A DNA stretch of 64,000 nt, taken from Escallonia rubra. Lineage: Eukaryota; Streptophyta; Magnoliopsida; Escalloniales; Escalloniaceae. The stretch spans positions 1 through 64,000 of the forward strand of contig JAVXUO010001110.1 in assembly GCA_033065855.1 (NCBI GenBank), written 5' to 3'. A program made the translations under genes and the position numbers. Shown here piece by piece: positions 11,216 through 22,163 of the stretch. The notes beneath the pieces are model-generated. The model was not told the DNA's origin and did not search any database. It saw nothing but the letters and a program-made list of their open reading frames with translations. Within the stretch, counting starts at the first letter, position 1. Every line of letters begins with the position of its first letter.

Positions 11216-11630
11216 AAATGTAATGTAATACGCTATTTTGAATCGCTATAAATGTAATACGCTAAGTGTAATACGCTGACTTGATGTATAAAGAAATTCA
11301 AAATACTTACTTGTTGTGACTTGATGTATTTGAAGAAAAATCTACCGATCTTCTAGCGATTATTCACCGATCTTCTTCTAGCGCTAAAATTTTTTGGTTT
11401 GTGGAGAAAAAATTCGGAGCAGAGCATAAATGTGGAGAAGAATGGTTGGGGGGAGGGGATTATAAAAAAAAAAAAAAAAGGAAGAGAGAAGAATAAAGAG
11501 GGTTCGTGTGTGTCTGCAGAAAACACCCGTGAGTGGTGGCAGAAAGAAATCGTGTCTCTGCAAAAAAGGACGGTCACGGGGTGCAAGGACAGACTCACGG
11601 GGAGCCAACAGGCGCGTGGGGGGAGGGGCG
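11216..11630. other. AT-rich flank between MULE and G-box array, no gene seen
   Basis: Short repeats of GTAATACGCT occur near 11228-11280, and a poly-A tract lies at 11466-11480. The reading frames crossing 11350-12250 on both strands have repeat-derived, low-complexity translations and are not taken as genes. Confidence 0.5.
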
Positions 11631-12150
11631 CCACGTGGCAGAAGGAGAGGGCTTCACGCGGGGACCCTTCACGCCGTTGGGCCACGTGGCAGGAGCGGGG
11701 GAGGCCACGTGGCACCGCCACCGTAGCAACAGGCACAATTGCCAGCGTTTGGCCACGTGGCAGGCGCGTGGTGGCCACGTGGCAGGCGCGTGGAGGCCAC
11801 GCGGCAACAACCGGCGTCCTTTCACGCGGTTGGGCCACGTGGCAGACGCTGAAGAGGCCACGTGGCAACAACCGGCGTCCTTTCACGCGGTTGGGCCACG
11901 TGGCAGGCGCGGATGAGGCCACGTGGCACCGCCCAGGCGCACCTTCCCGCGTTTGGCCACGTGGCAGGCGCGTGGTGGCCACGTGGCAGGCGCGTGTAGG
12001 CCACGCGGAAACAACCGGCGTCCTTTCACGCCGTGGGCCACGTGGCAGGCGCGTGGTGGCCACGTGGCAGGCGCGTGTAGGCCACGCGGAAACAACCGGC
12101 GTCCTTTCACGCGGTTGGGCCACGTGTCAGGCGCGGATGATGCCACGTTT
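11631..12150. promoter_or_regulatory. Dense array of G-box palindromes (CCACGTGG x13)
   Basis: Thirteen exact CCACGTGG sites, most within the 10-bp palindrome GCCACGTGGC, lie in about 510 bases, plus one more CACGTG at 12120 and several CACGCGG variants. They sit in a loose repeat of about 20-60 bases with GGCGCGTGG and ACCGGCGTCCTTTCACGC. Known: CACGTG is the G-box core bound by plant bZIP and bHLH factors. Whether this array is a working enhancer or merely a GC-rich minisatellite cannot be told from sequence. Confidence 0.75.
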
Positions 12151-12240
12151 CCGCCTTGGCTCGAATTTTTTTTTTTTTCTTGTGCCACCCAATCAAACAA
12201 TGTGAAAAGTTGTGTGCGGGAGCCACCCAAAATTAAAGCC

Positions 12241-12514
12241 ACCAACCGCTTGTTTTAGATGCGGTTGGTTGTTTAAAAAATTATTAAAAAAGAAGGGGGT
12301 GACGAACCGATTCTAGGAGAAGAGGAGGGGCAAAAGTTTGTTTTTCCCAACCGCGTATAAGAGAAGCGGTTGGGTGGAGTGGTTTTTTATGGGGGGGCCA
12401 GGTCAAAAAAATAATCATACCCAACCGCGGCTCTTACATGCGGTTGGGCTTTTTGTGGTGGGGCCCACGAGAGAATGACACAGTAGCCAACCGCTTGTCT
12501 TACAAGCGGTTGGG
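12241..12514. repeat. Four interrupted palindromes CCAACCGC-N11-GCGGTTGG
   Basis: Nine-base arms enclose exactly 11 bases in each of four copies: 12241-12269, 12346-12374, 12420-12448 and 12486-12514. The spacer is also related between copies (a shared CTTA core), and copy two carries it in the inverse direction. Each arm contains CGGTTG, which fits the MYB core CNGTTR. They may be protein-binding sites or transposase-binding subterminal motifs. Confidence 0.85.
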
Positions 12515-13756
12515 TGGAGAAAATTTTTTTCTCCACCGGTGGGTGTGGATCGGGCCCCTATATATATATATATATATATATTTCCTCCAAGGTTTCATTG
12601 TGAATCAATGAGCGTACGTTTATGGGAAACGGTGCACAGGAATGCGGGGGTAATATTTGAGCAACCTTTTTAACTATTTTAGCCTTAATTAAAAGGTTCT
12701 TTAACGATATTTGAGGAGATCAAATGCTAAAAGTAATCAACTCCAAAAGTAAACCATTCCATTTTAACAAGAGCATAAGTAAATATGCTTAAGTATATAT
12801 TGCATGATATAAGATGGAGCGTGTTACTATATTCCGATTGCCCTAAATGGTTGACAATTAGTCCAGGGTCGCCAAATATTTGTTAGGGATTATTGGAATG
12901 AACATGTGAATATATATATATATTATCATTCCAAAGTCATCCAAACTACGTTCATTAACTTCTTTCAGCCGCACAAAGCTTGAAATTGAGCGGTCTATGC
13001 AACAATACTTTGAGAGTATTGCTGTAAAAACATTACCTCCCAAAGATTGAAGTGTGTTCATGTTGCAGTCACGTAACAATATTGCTATAAAAAATAACAT
13101 ATCGAAGATAGATGTGGCAATATGATTGAGAAGACGTTTGAAAAATAGATAATTGCACTGCACTGCACTTTAAATCATTTACAGTTAACTTTTATTATTA
13201 AAGATTTCAGAGACATATTTTACACCTTTAGTGACACTTTATTTAACTTTATCGGCAAAGATAAAGTATGAGCCGTAAAATGTTAAATGCGAAACTAGGC
13301 ATGTTGCTCCATTGGAGCGAGATTAATCAAGTGCTAGTGCTGTGTCCGATTCTACAATGGAGGTCGAAACTTGGAAGATCTCATGGTGTCGAATGAAACT
13401 TAATTTATCGGCAGCCAGGTTCAATGAATTCAAGGCGTCCTGTTATGTCAGCATTTATTATGAGACTGAGATTTGCAATGATGAACATTCTCTAAGCCAT
13501 CGCCACACAACCGGCCTATACTCGTAGCCCCGAAACCCTAAGAAGGAGACCACCAGGTTGGGCTGGTTGTGCCGGATCTCGGAATAAAAGCTATTGTAAA
13601 CACAGGTTAGTGCATAACTCGGCCCAAAGCTAGTCCTAACTATTATACTTTAGGGCACCAATTGATGTGTCGCTAATTCTTTCCTACACTTTAAGCTTTG
13701 TCTATTTTTACAAAAAACTGAGCAATTTTAGCAACAAACTGATCTATAGTACGTTG
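12515..13756. other. Intergenic, no gene recognised
   Basis: A (TA)n run lies at about 12559-12581. The rest is AT-rich with many stops in all frames and no recognisable protein similarity. A short ORF at 13342-13527 has no visible domain. Confidence 0.5.
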
Positions 13757-14135
13757 CACTCCCTCCTTCCCACAAAAATTGATCATATTTTTTTGAACCG
13801 TTTCATAAAAATTGCTCATTTTTATATTAAGAAATATTATGTATATACTTTTATATATTTATCTTTTTTATACTTTTATTCTATTTTATTTTATTTATCT
13901 CTCCACATTTAATCTTTATCAATTCATTTTCTCTCTCAGTCTACTTTTTTACACTTTTTTTATTCATTTCTTTTTTTACATTTTACATTTCACTAACTAA
14001 TTTTCTATCTCATGTTCCACTTTCTTTCCCTCCTCTCTCTAAAGGGTAGAATGAAAAATACACAATATATTACTTAAAATTTTAATTTACGTAAAAAAAA
14101 TTGATTAAATTATATAGAAGAGAGGGAGAATTAAT
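13757..14135. mobile_element. Possible Stowaway-like MITE
   Basis: The left end reads CTCCCTCCTTCCCAC and the right end contains AGAGAGGGAG, an imperfect inverse of it, around an AT-rich core. CTCCCTCC ends are typical of plant Stowaway MITEs, but a TA duplication is not clear and the match is short. Confidence 0.3.
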
Positions 14136-15360
14136 AACATAACAGTAATCCCTAATCAACACTCGTCAGAACTATGTTGTAACGACTGAATATGAATATG
14201 CTGTTATGAGTTCGAAACTTCTGAAAGTTCTGCTTTGAACTACTTGGGAAGTGAAACCAACTTCAATAATGAAGCAGCGGAGTCAGAGAAGAGCTTGATA
14301 AGGCCTAATATATACTCATCATGAGTTCGGCAATGCTTAGAGTCGGCTACTAGTTCGGAGCCCCTGCTTAGATGGACCAACAAGACACGTACTATTGCAT
14401 ACCATGTTGTGAAAAGTGGCAATGCCTCCCTGGTATGGAACTTATTCCCAATTTAGTGAATTTATAGATCTTGCCATGATGACATTGAGAAAGAGCGGTC
14501 TAAGACGGCTACAAATTTAGACGGTGTTTAAAACAGTTTTTATTTATACTTTTTCGGAAATGAACTCTGAAACTTAAAACGTTTTTAAGTTTTCACTTTA
14601 GCGGGTTGCAAAATCACATTGTGGTAACTATCTATGTGCATTTGTTTCCATTTGAACCACACTGCACTACAGTGTCTGAATGAAATCTCAACTCAACAGC
14701 AGAGGAAGTGTAGAGTCAATGGCATGGGTTCTTGACTTTGACTCGGAAGGTGACCACTAGCCAATCCTGTCCTCGTAAAGCACGCACGTTATTCGTGGAT
14801 CATGGCTATCAACGGGTATTTCAGAGGCCCCTTTCCCATTTCTTGTCGGAAAAATTACAGAAAGTAGAATTCTCGTCAAAAAGACAAGAAGATTCTGTCT
14901 TCATGCACTTTTATTGTCAAGAAAGATATTAACATCTAGAACCAAAAGACCTTTCAAAGTCTCTTCAAAATATAGTATCTGGCATAATCATATCTGTTGC
15001 TCCATAAAGAAGTGCAAACACGACATCAAACAACATCCACAAACACATTTTGAGTAGCCCCACAGGTTGTCAATTACCCTAAGAAGATTACTGGCAACAG
15101 CAACGGGATAATTTCATCTATGCCTAAAGTCTCAAGTCGCTGTAGCCAACAGTTTGTAACTAATTTGTTGGAATACTACTACACAAACGAAGAAAAAAAG
15201 AGCATGTTATTTAGAAGGAAAGACCTTACAAAGAAATGCCACGAAACTCTCTATAAGAGTCTAACAGGTTTCAGGAGATTTGGATTAGAAAAGAAAATTT
15301 AGATTTATCCCAAGACTATTTTTTGCCTCCGGGGCTACATTTGCCAAACCCTTGTAAAAT
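14136..15360. other. Intergenic, no gene recognised
   Basis: Only short unconserved ORFs are present (for example 14732-14932 and 15120-15302), without a domain or a splice-compatible partner. Confidence 0.45.
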
Positions 15361-16150
15361 GATCTTTTTTTTTTCCTAAGCAAGTTGCATTAATGAAAAT
15401 TAACCATTAAGACCTAAAGGTAATACCCAAATGAGCATTCCTGAAAAGACAGAGACAACTGCATCCAAACGGATGGTCCCAGAAATGGCCAACATGATCT
15501 TGGAGGAAATCAAAGAAAACATAAGAGCTACCTGTATTTGGGAGTACCAAATTATGGGTAGCTAAATCGGGAAGATGCAAGAAAATGCATCAGATCCCTC
15601 ACTCCGACTGAAGAGGTGAGAGCGTTGGGCCGCATAGAGTGGCAATTTACATTACTGCCACAGTCAACATCGGAGCCATAGAAGGTGGAGGGGGTCCTCC
15701 CAAGGCTGGATCAAAGCGATCCGCATCTCGAAGGGAGTATGCATCCTCCAAATCTAGTAGATCCTGCATCTTCAAGCCATCATCTCATTTTTTCTGACCC
15801 GCATCAGAGATTTCTAGCCAAACCCGCCGAATCAGCGGTTCAGAGACAACGACGGATCTGAGAAAAACTCTCAGATCTGAGAGTAGCGAAAGAGATAGAG
15901 TACCTATGGGGCTGAATGAGTTCCGATCTAGAGGGATAGTGGAGATCGGAGGGGGGAGGAAGGCGGTGGTGGGTGTTGGGAATCGACAGGGTGGGTTGTC
16001 GCAGATGGGGGAGGATGAGATGTAAGGGATAAGAAGGAAAAGGACCACAAAGGGGGGGCTCCCCTTCCAACCTCACAGCCGTGGAAACTGAAGGAGGAAG
16101 GGGCGGCTGAGCTATCTTCGGGAGAGAGAGATGTACAAAGAGTTATTTAG
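15361..16150 (-). mobile_element. Possible LINE/retroposon-like insertion, minus strand
   Basis: A T-run at 15364-15374 (poly-A on the minus strand) is followed by about 0.75 kb that becomes GC- and CTCC-rich toward 16100. This layout resembles plant non-LTR retroposon remnants. No target-site duplication was found, so the call is weak. Confidence 0.25.
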
Positions 16151-16354
16151 GGCCGGCTCAAAGCATACTACCGTGCGTAGAACTTCCTCAAGATCATCGG
16201 CCTTGTCTCACTGGATTAGGGAAATCAAATTTTGAATCCTCTTAGGTTTATCCCTGAGGCCATTTTTTTTTTTTTTGGTATTTATAAATTTCATCGACCG
16301 ACTTTTTGAGGACAAAATTAATGGTTTTCAATGAACGAAATACAAATAAAGTTA

Positions 16355-16681
16355 AGGACAAATCTCAAAACTGTACCCTGAATTTTGCATTTATATAGCT
16401 TTAGTACCCAATTTTGAAGGTGCGCCAAAGAAGTATCCAACTTTGAAATAGCGTACCAAATCAGTACCTCGGCTGACGGACGACGGATGCCGTTAGAAAG
16501 TCAGAGGGGTACGACTGTCATTATTAAAAAAGGACAAAAAGTTGTTCCCATGGCCACGTGGGCTGTCATTTTTTACATTTTCAATGCACTTTTTTACAAA
16601 TTGATTTTTTTCTCCTCTCTCTCTCATGCAGAGCCAGCACCCACTCTCTCTCTCTCTCTCTTCTCTTCTTCTTTCCCCCCC

Positions 16682-16730
<49 letters not shown>

Positions 16731-17490
16731 CCGTCACCTACTTTCTCTCTTTTTTCTTCTTCTCTCTCTCTCTCTCCTTCCCCCCCCTCTCTCTCTCCTT
16801 CCCCCCTCTCTCTCTCTCTTTCTCTCTCTCTCACATGCGGACCCATCACCTACTTTCTCTCTTCTTCTCTCTCTCACCCATCACCCAGTTTTCTCTATTT
16901 CTGCCTCATCTCTGTCTCTGTCTCTCTCCCCCCCCACATTGTACACCGCCATCGACCACTGAGGTTACAACCCATAATCACTAAGGCAAGAACCCAACAC
17001 CCACAATCATGACTCCATCATCGTCTTCGTCGACATGCTGAACATATGTGATACGAGACATATTTGAAGGAATTGCGTGAGTAGATGATGACATTGATTT
17101 TTGGGTTTTAGGTATTTATATAGATTCAGACATCCAAAAATTAATTAAAACTGTGAATCTATCAACAAAATTTAAAACTCTATTGACTTTCTTTCATCGC
17201 CAGCGATCTCTGTGCGTGTGGGTTGTGTTTGTGTGTATGAATTAAAGAGAGAGAGGGAGAGAGAGACAGAGAAAATGACATCCCACATAGCCACATGGAC
17301 AGACTTTATGTTTTTTTTTATAATGACAGTCCTACCCCTCTGACTTTCTAACGACATCCATCATCCGTCAGCCGAGATACTGATTTGGTATGCTATTTTA
17401 AAGTTTGGTACTTCTTTGGTACACCTTCAAATTTGAGTACTAAAGCTGTACAAAATATTAACTTGAGGGTACAATTTTGAGATTTTCCTT
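16355..17490. mobile_element. 1.1-kb non-autonomous inverted-repeat element, flanked by AAAGTTA
   Basis: The ends AGGACAAATCTCAAAA and TTTTGAGATTTTCCTT are inverse copies, and the similarity continues inward for about 230 bases on each side (16355-16580 and 17268-17490). AAAGTTA directly flanks both ends (16348-16354 and 17491-17497), consistent with a target-site duplication. The centre is a microsatellite-rich filler. No transposase is encoded. The superfamily is uncertain (MULE-like foldback or hAT-like). Confidence 0.8.
16615..16930. repeat. (CT)n/(CA)n compound microsatellite
   Basis: Long CT and C runs surround a CA run at about 16694-16727. The long ORFs here on both strands are low-complexity artefacts. 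Confidence 0.95.
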
Positions 17491-17497
17491 AAAGTTA

Positions 17498-18150
17498 ATA
17501 CATAATTCGCTAGTTTAACTAAGATGCTTCACGTGCACTTCTTTTTTCTCTTTTGGGTGTCCTCTCGTATACCTGTTTTGTTTGTTTGAGGTTTTTGTTG
17601 TTCTTAGCATATATGAAACAGGCCGAAGTTTGACTTCAATCCGTCCCAACAAAAATTAGCAATAGCACCTTTTGTATCGACGTCCGTGGCCATAGAGGGA
17701 CAGTTGCAGCATCACAAGAATCAGCGAGCTATTATGGATCAAATTTAAGGAGATTAATCTACGTAAATGTGCTAAACGGCCCACAGTAGACCAAAAAAGT
17801 TACAGTGAAATCCTATTTCATTTTGGCAAAAAAAATAATTTTAAAAGTTATAGTAATCATAAATAAGTGCAATACAACTTTTCAGATGGCACTAAAAATT
17901 CAAAATATGGACAACTTTTGCTACTTATAGACACTCGATAACCCTTAGACATTATAGATAACCTTATTTAAATGCTTTAAAGGTAATTTTGCTAGAATCA
18001 TAAAGTCTGAATAGGTAGTTGTTCCCAACCTATTCTGGTCATACCAAAGGGCCCAATAGGAGTCCTATTTCACGCGAACACGTCGACATTGTCAACGGTC
18101 AATTTTCCAACGCATCAAACCGGTCAGCGCCCGCGCGCCCAAGACACGTG
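17498..18150. other. Intergenic, no gene recognised
   Basis: AT-rich sequence without a supported reading frame or repeat ends. Confidence 0.4.
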
Positions 18151-19130
18151 TTTTTCTCGTTCCGCGTGCTTCGTGCGTGACTTAGACATTTTATTTCGCG
18201 TCGACGTCACTAACGCTAGCGCGATCGTCACGCCGAGACCATCCGAACACCTTTTCATCAAAAATATCGGTCGACGGCGCATTTGGAGAAGCGGGGTCAA
18301 GGGGGAAAATGGCCTTGGCCAACCCCAGGGGGTCGGCCTCGGCCTTCCCCAGGCCATAGGGGTCGGCCTCGGCCTCCTGGGGGGCTTGGCCTTGGCCACT
18401 TTCCCCCGGTGGTTCACCCCTTCATGCATACCCTTTTTTCGTACTTCTTTCCCCTCGTACGCTTTGTATGTAACCTTGATACCTTGATCGCTATGTGGGT
18501 ATAATTCTTGGCAACGCGCTCGTCATAACACAACTTTCGGATTCGTCATTGCTTATCAAAACACCTACCGACGGCGCACCCGAAGTTCGCAAAAGGAGAA
18601 GTGGCCTTGGGCTCCGAAAAATGGAAGATGGCCAAATGACCTTGGCCAACCCCAGGGGGTCGGCCTCGGCCTTCCCCAGGCCATGAGGGTCGGCCTCGGC
18701 CTCCTGGAGGGCTTGGCCTCGGCCATTTTCCCCCGGTGGTTCACCCCTCTGCGCAAACCCCTTTTCGCACTTTTTTCACTTCATACGCTTTGCACGTGAC
18801 TTTGACATCTCGTTCGTCATGTAGGTATGATTCGCGTCGACACACTCGTCATGATGCAAGTTTCGGATTTGTATTTGCCCATCAAAACACCTACCGTCGG
18901 CGTGCCCGAAGTTCACCAAGAGGGGGGAGTGGCCCTGGGCTCCTTCATGAGAGTTGGCCATTTGGCCTTGGCCAACCCCAGGGGGGTTGGCCTCGGGCCT
19001 TCCCCAGGCCATAGGGGTCGGCCTCGGCCTCCTGGGGGGCTTGGCCTTGGCCATTTTCCCCCGGTGGTTCACCCATTTCCCGCATACTTATTTCTCGAGT
19101 CTTTGCACCTCCGCGATGTTTACGGACGTT
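18150..19130. repeat. Three tandem ~326-bp GC-rich units
   Basis: The word CCTTGGCCAACCCCAGGG recurs at 18313, 18640 and (slightly changed) 18966, a period of 326-327. Each unit includes GGTCGGCCTCGGCC repeats and ends in CCCCCGGTGGTTCACCC. The contrast with the AT-rich flank is strong. Such arrays are common inside large LTRs, which fits the promoter block downstream. Confidence 0.9.
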
Positions 19131-19354
19131 CATACATCAACTCTGTGATGTCTCTCATCCGACGCCCATGATCACGCACCGCTCCCGCGATGCCCGTCAC
19201 CCAAAGTCGCATGCCACCTATGAACAACCCGTCATTGACAACCGCATACCATCACTCACCAACTTTGTCACTACTACATGTTGCATTCATTATCTTGTTA
19301 TGACAGGTACACTTAGCTCACATCCTGTCTTCGAGACACCCAACCCGCGCCCAT

Positions 19355-19560
19355 GCGCCATTCTCATGATACGTGCCCCGGCACCAAATATTGCTCCGCA
19401 ACGTTCGTCGCCGCGCCCTTGCGCCATTCTCATGATACGTGCCCCGGCACCAAATATTGCTCCGCGACGTTCATCGCCGTGCCTTTGCGCCATTCTCATG
19501 ATACGTGCCCCGGCACCAAGTATTGCTTCGCGACGATCGTCGCCGCACCACTTTCACAAC
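19355..19560. repeat. 66-bp minisatellite, about three copies
   Basis: GCGCCATTCTCATGATACGT recurs at 19355, 19421 and 19487 with a decayed fourth copy, an exact 66-base period. Frames across it give repetitive peptides only. Confidence 0.9.
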
Positions 19561-19633
19561 ACGTGCCCCAGGCACCAGGTATTGTCTCGTGCTATAGGCA
19601 CCACGCTCATGCACCACAATCATGTTGCATGCT

Positions 19634-20150
19634 ACCGGGATAGGCTCACAACCTTATAGCCATCGCCGTCTCAATCACAAGGGGGCTCCGGCCTCGTACC
19701 GGGATGGTCTCACAACCTTATAGCCATCGCTGTCTCAATCACAAGGAGGGCTTCGGCCCCGTACCGGGATGGGCTCACAACCTTATAGCCATCGCCGTCT
19801 CAATCACAAGGGGCTTCGGCCTCGTACCGGGATGGGCTCACAACCTTATAGCCATCGCCGTCTCAATCACAAGGGGCTTCGGCCTCGTACCGGGATGGGC
19901 TCACAACCTTATAGCCATCGCCGTCTCAATCACAAGGGGGGCTTCGGCCTCGTACCGGGATGGGCTCACAACCTCATAGCCATCGCCGTCTCAATCACAA
20001 GGGGGGCTTCGGCCTCGTACCGGGATGGGCTCACAACCTCATAGCCATCGCCGTCTCAATTACAAGGGGGGCTTCGGCCCCCATACCGGGATGGGCTCAC
20101 AACCTCATAGCCATCACCGTCACAGTCATAGGGGGCTCCGGTACGAGGAC
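19634..20150. repeat. 63-66-bp minisatellite, eight copies
   Basis: ACCGGGATGGGCTCACAACC or a close variant recurs at 19634, 19698, 19763, 19826, 19889, 19954, 20019 and 20085. Copies differ by 1-3 base indels in a G-run. No gene is involved. Confidence 0.93.
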
Positions 20151-20574
20151 CCCTCGCCAGGGACTCAGAGCACTGAGCTGCGACCATGTCCGCTCATGTT
20201 ACCATTGATCGTCGACACCACCAGGGCAATGACCCTCGGGTCACTCCGGGACGGGAGCAGGTCTTTGGAGGGCATCGCGCCTAGTCCGCCTGACAGTTGG
20301 CTACAAGGGTAACCCTCACCACTGTCAGGTTCTCTGCGCGTCTCTTGACGCACCTCGTGGGATTCAGTAAGGGCTTGGATTGGTGGCTGGGGCAACGGGT
20401 TTACTCTGGTCATGCCGTCATGGTATGGTCAGTCTTCTCAGACAGGTAGAGCGACGCTGTGCGAGACAGGCAACGCAAATTTGGGAACTGGCAGTCCAAC
20501 GGAGAACCGGTATTTTGGGACCCCCTGGTGACGTGTCACTCCCAGGGGACGACATGTGGCACTTTATGACATAA

Positions 20575-20970
20575 GCAGATTGTTTCTTATAAATAGTGAA
20601 CTTTACAACTCAAGAAAGGACTTCTTCTTCATTCTCACAAAAATCACTTTCTCACTCTAGAATTGGAGAGCTTTTGGATTCTAGAGAGAGAAACACAAAA
20701 TTGGACATAACTTAAGATCGTAACGTTGGACCCTGACTTGGACCTCGACTCGGACCCTGACATGGACTATCGACTGCCGGCCCTGTTCGTCTTAGCTTTG
20801 CCTTCGCAGCACTGCCATTCCTCACGGCCTGTCTGGGAAGCCTTGCTCTCAGCCCTTACTACATCCTTGCTGTCTCTCACTTTACATACTTGGAAGCTGA
20901 CACGGACTGCAGCCTTTGTGGCACCTCCACGTAAGTACGAACCCACTTTCTTTGGCATCAGTAGTTAACG
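20575..20970 (+). mobile_element. LTR-like promoter block (possible LTR retrotransposon fossil)
   Basis: A TATAAATA box at 20588-20595 is followed by a C/T-rich leader and then GC-rich sequence, the usual layout of a plant LTR promoter and R-U5 region. Together with the minisatellites upstream (18.1-20.15 kb) it may belong to one large LTR. TG...CA ends with a duplication were not found, so family and limits stay open. Confidence 0.35.
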
Positions 20971-21268
20971 GCACCAAAATGATGATGAAAGAAAGAATAG
21001 TTATGAACTTAATATTACATGGTACTAGCGGACATGCTTTCAAGTCCAAGTAGCCAAGAAAAACAGTATGAATATATCCACAAGGACCCTGATTACGAAT
21101 AGTGCAAGAGGTGAAACAATCAACTTAAATCTTAGTAGCCTTTTAATTTCATGGCTCCTTTTGGTGTCTTCCTTATGCAACACAAGTTTAATCCCCGAGT
21201 TTTTACAGGCGAACATGGAAACCGTCTACTACGTTGAAACTTGAACATTTTTGAGACTGAAACACTAA

Positions 21269-21600
21269 GAGCGTGTTTAGATGATTTTTTTTAAAATATC
21301 TTATATTTTAAGATCTATTCATTTTAAATTCCGCTGATTTACAGATTTATGTTATTGCAAATTTGGTGTTTGAGCTGTTTTATAGAAGTGAGTATTTTAT
21401 TCGTGAAAAGAATTTGCCAAAAAACTAGTTTGGATTAATTATTTATACAGGAAATTTTACCACACCAAATCTCCTTTTCAAATTCTTTATAAAATTTAGT
21501 AACTCCAACTCATCGTAATCCAGACAAGGGTTTTGTGACATGTATTTTCAAATTCTTTATATATAAATTTTCAGTTCAATTAATTCATCCAAACCCACTC
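21269..21600. mobile_element. Tourist-like (PIF/Harbinger) MITE
   Basis: The ends GAGCGTGTTTAGATGA and TCATCCAAACCCACTC are near-perfect inverse copies and are flanked on both sides by TAA (21266-21268 and 21601-21603), the typical PIF/Harbinger target duplication. At 332 bases with an AT-rich core and no coding, it fits a Tourist-type MITE. Confidence 0.8.
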
Positions 21601-21785
21601 TAATAGGGTAATATTTTTTTCCTTGTGAGCTTTCATGGGACTATCAAAACGAACTAAAATACGATGGAAATGGTTGAAAAATATCTTAAAAGGTTTACAT
21701 CCCGTCTGAACCAAATTTTAATCCACCCTGACAAAAATGTAGAAAAGAACTTAACAGAAATGGGGCTCAATTTTGAAGAACGATT

Positions 21786-21970
21786 GGATTCAATGTGGTA
21801 CACATGTCAGGTACGTAGTGACACGTTTTAGCAAAGCCCTTGTCTCTGGTTCCTTGAAGCTACGCGCCTTTACCGTCTACAGTGAAACTCAATTTGGTAC
21901 ACGTAGTCAGGTGGTCACCACGCGTTTAGCAAAGCCCTTCTCTATGGTTCCTTGAAGCTACATGGCTTTG
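21786..21970. repeat. 98-bp tandem duplication upstream of the first MYB gene
   Basis: GGTTCCTTGAAGCTAC occurs at about 21848 and 21946, with matching upstream words (GGTACAC, GTCAGGT, TTTAGCAAAGCCCTT) in both copies. The pair lies about 200-380 bases before the MYB start codon, inside the probable promoter. Confidence 0.85.
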
Positions 21971-22163
21971 CACTTAGCTAAACATAAAATGTGGAATAAA
22001 AGTCTTCTTGGAGGGACCCCTCGTTCTGATTAGTGGTGGGCGAGTGCTACATACACCACGTATCGCGTGTTACACGTGATGGTATGCACATTTATATGTC
22101 GAGGTTTGAAGTTGTGCGTTGAGGCCAAACAAACCGAGTGGAGGGAGTGTGAGAAAGAGAGAG

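Noticed and set aside
11353-12258. Several long frames on both strands over the G-box array
   Set aside because: Their peptides (ATWQARGGHVA, CHVATTRLPRG) simply translate the repeat in each frame; no domain or start context.
14205-14225. GAGTTCGAAAC resembling a Pol III B-box
   Set aside because: No matching A-box or cloverleaf was found nearby; no tRNA gene could be supported anywhere in the window.
16487-17012. Three overlapping frames up to 165 codons
   Set aside because: They translate CT/CA microsatellites into S/L/H/T runs.
18089-20312. Many 60-160-codon frames
   Set aside because: All are encoded by the 326-, 66- and 65-bp minisatellites and change with repeat phase.
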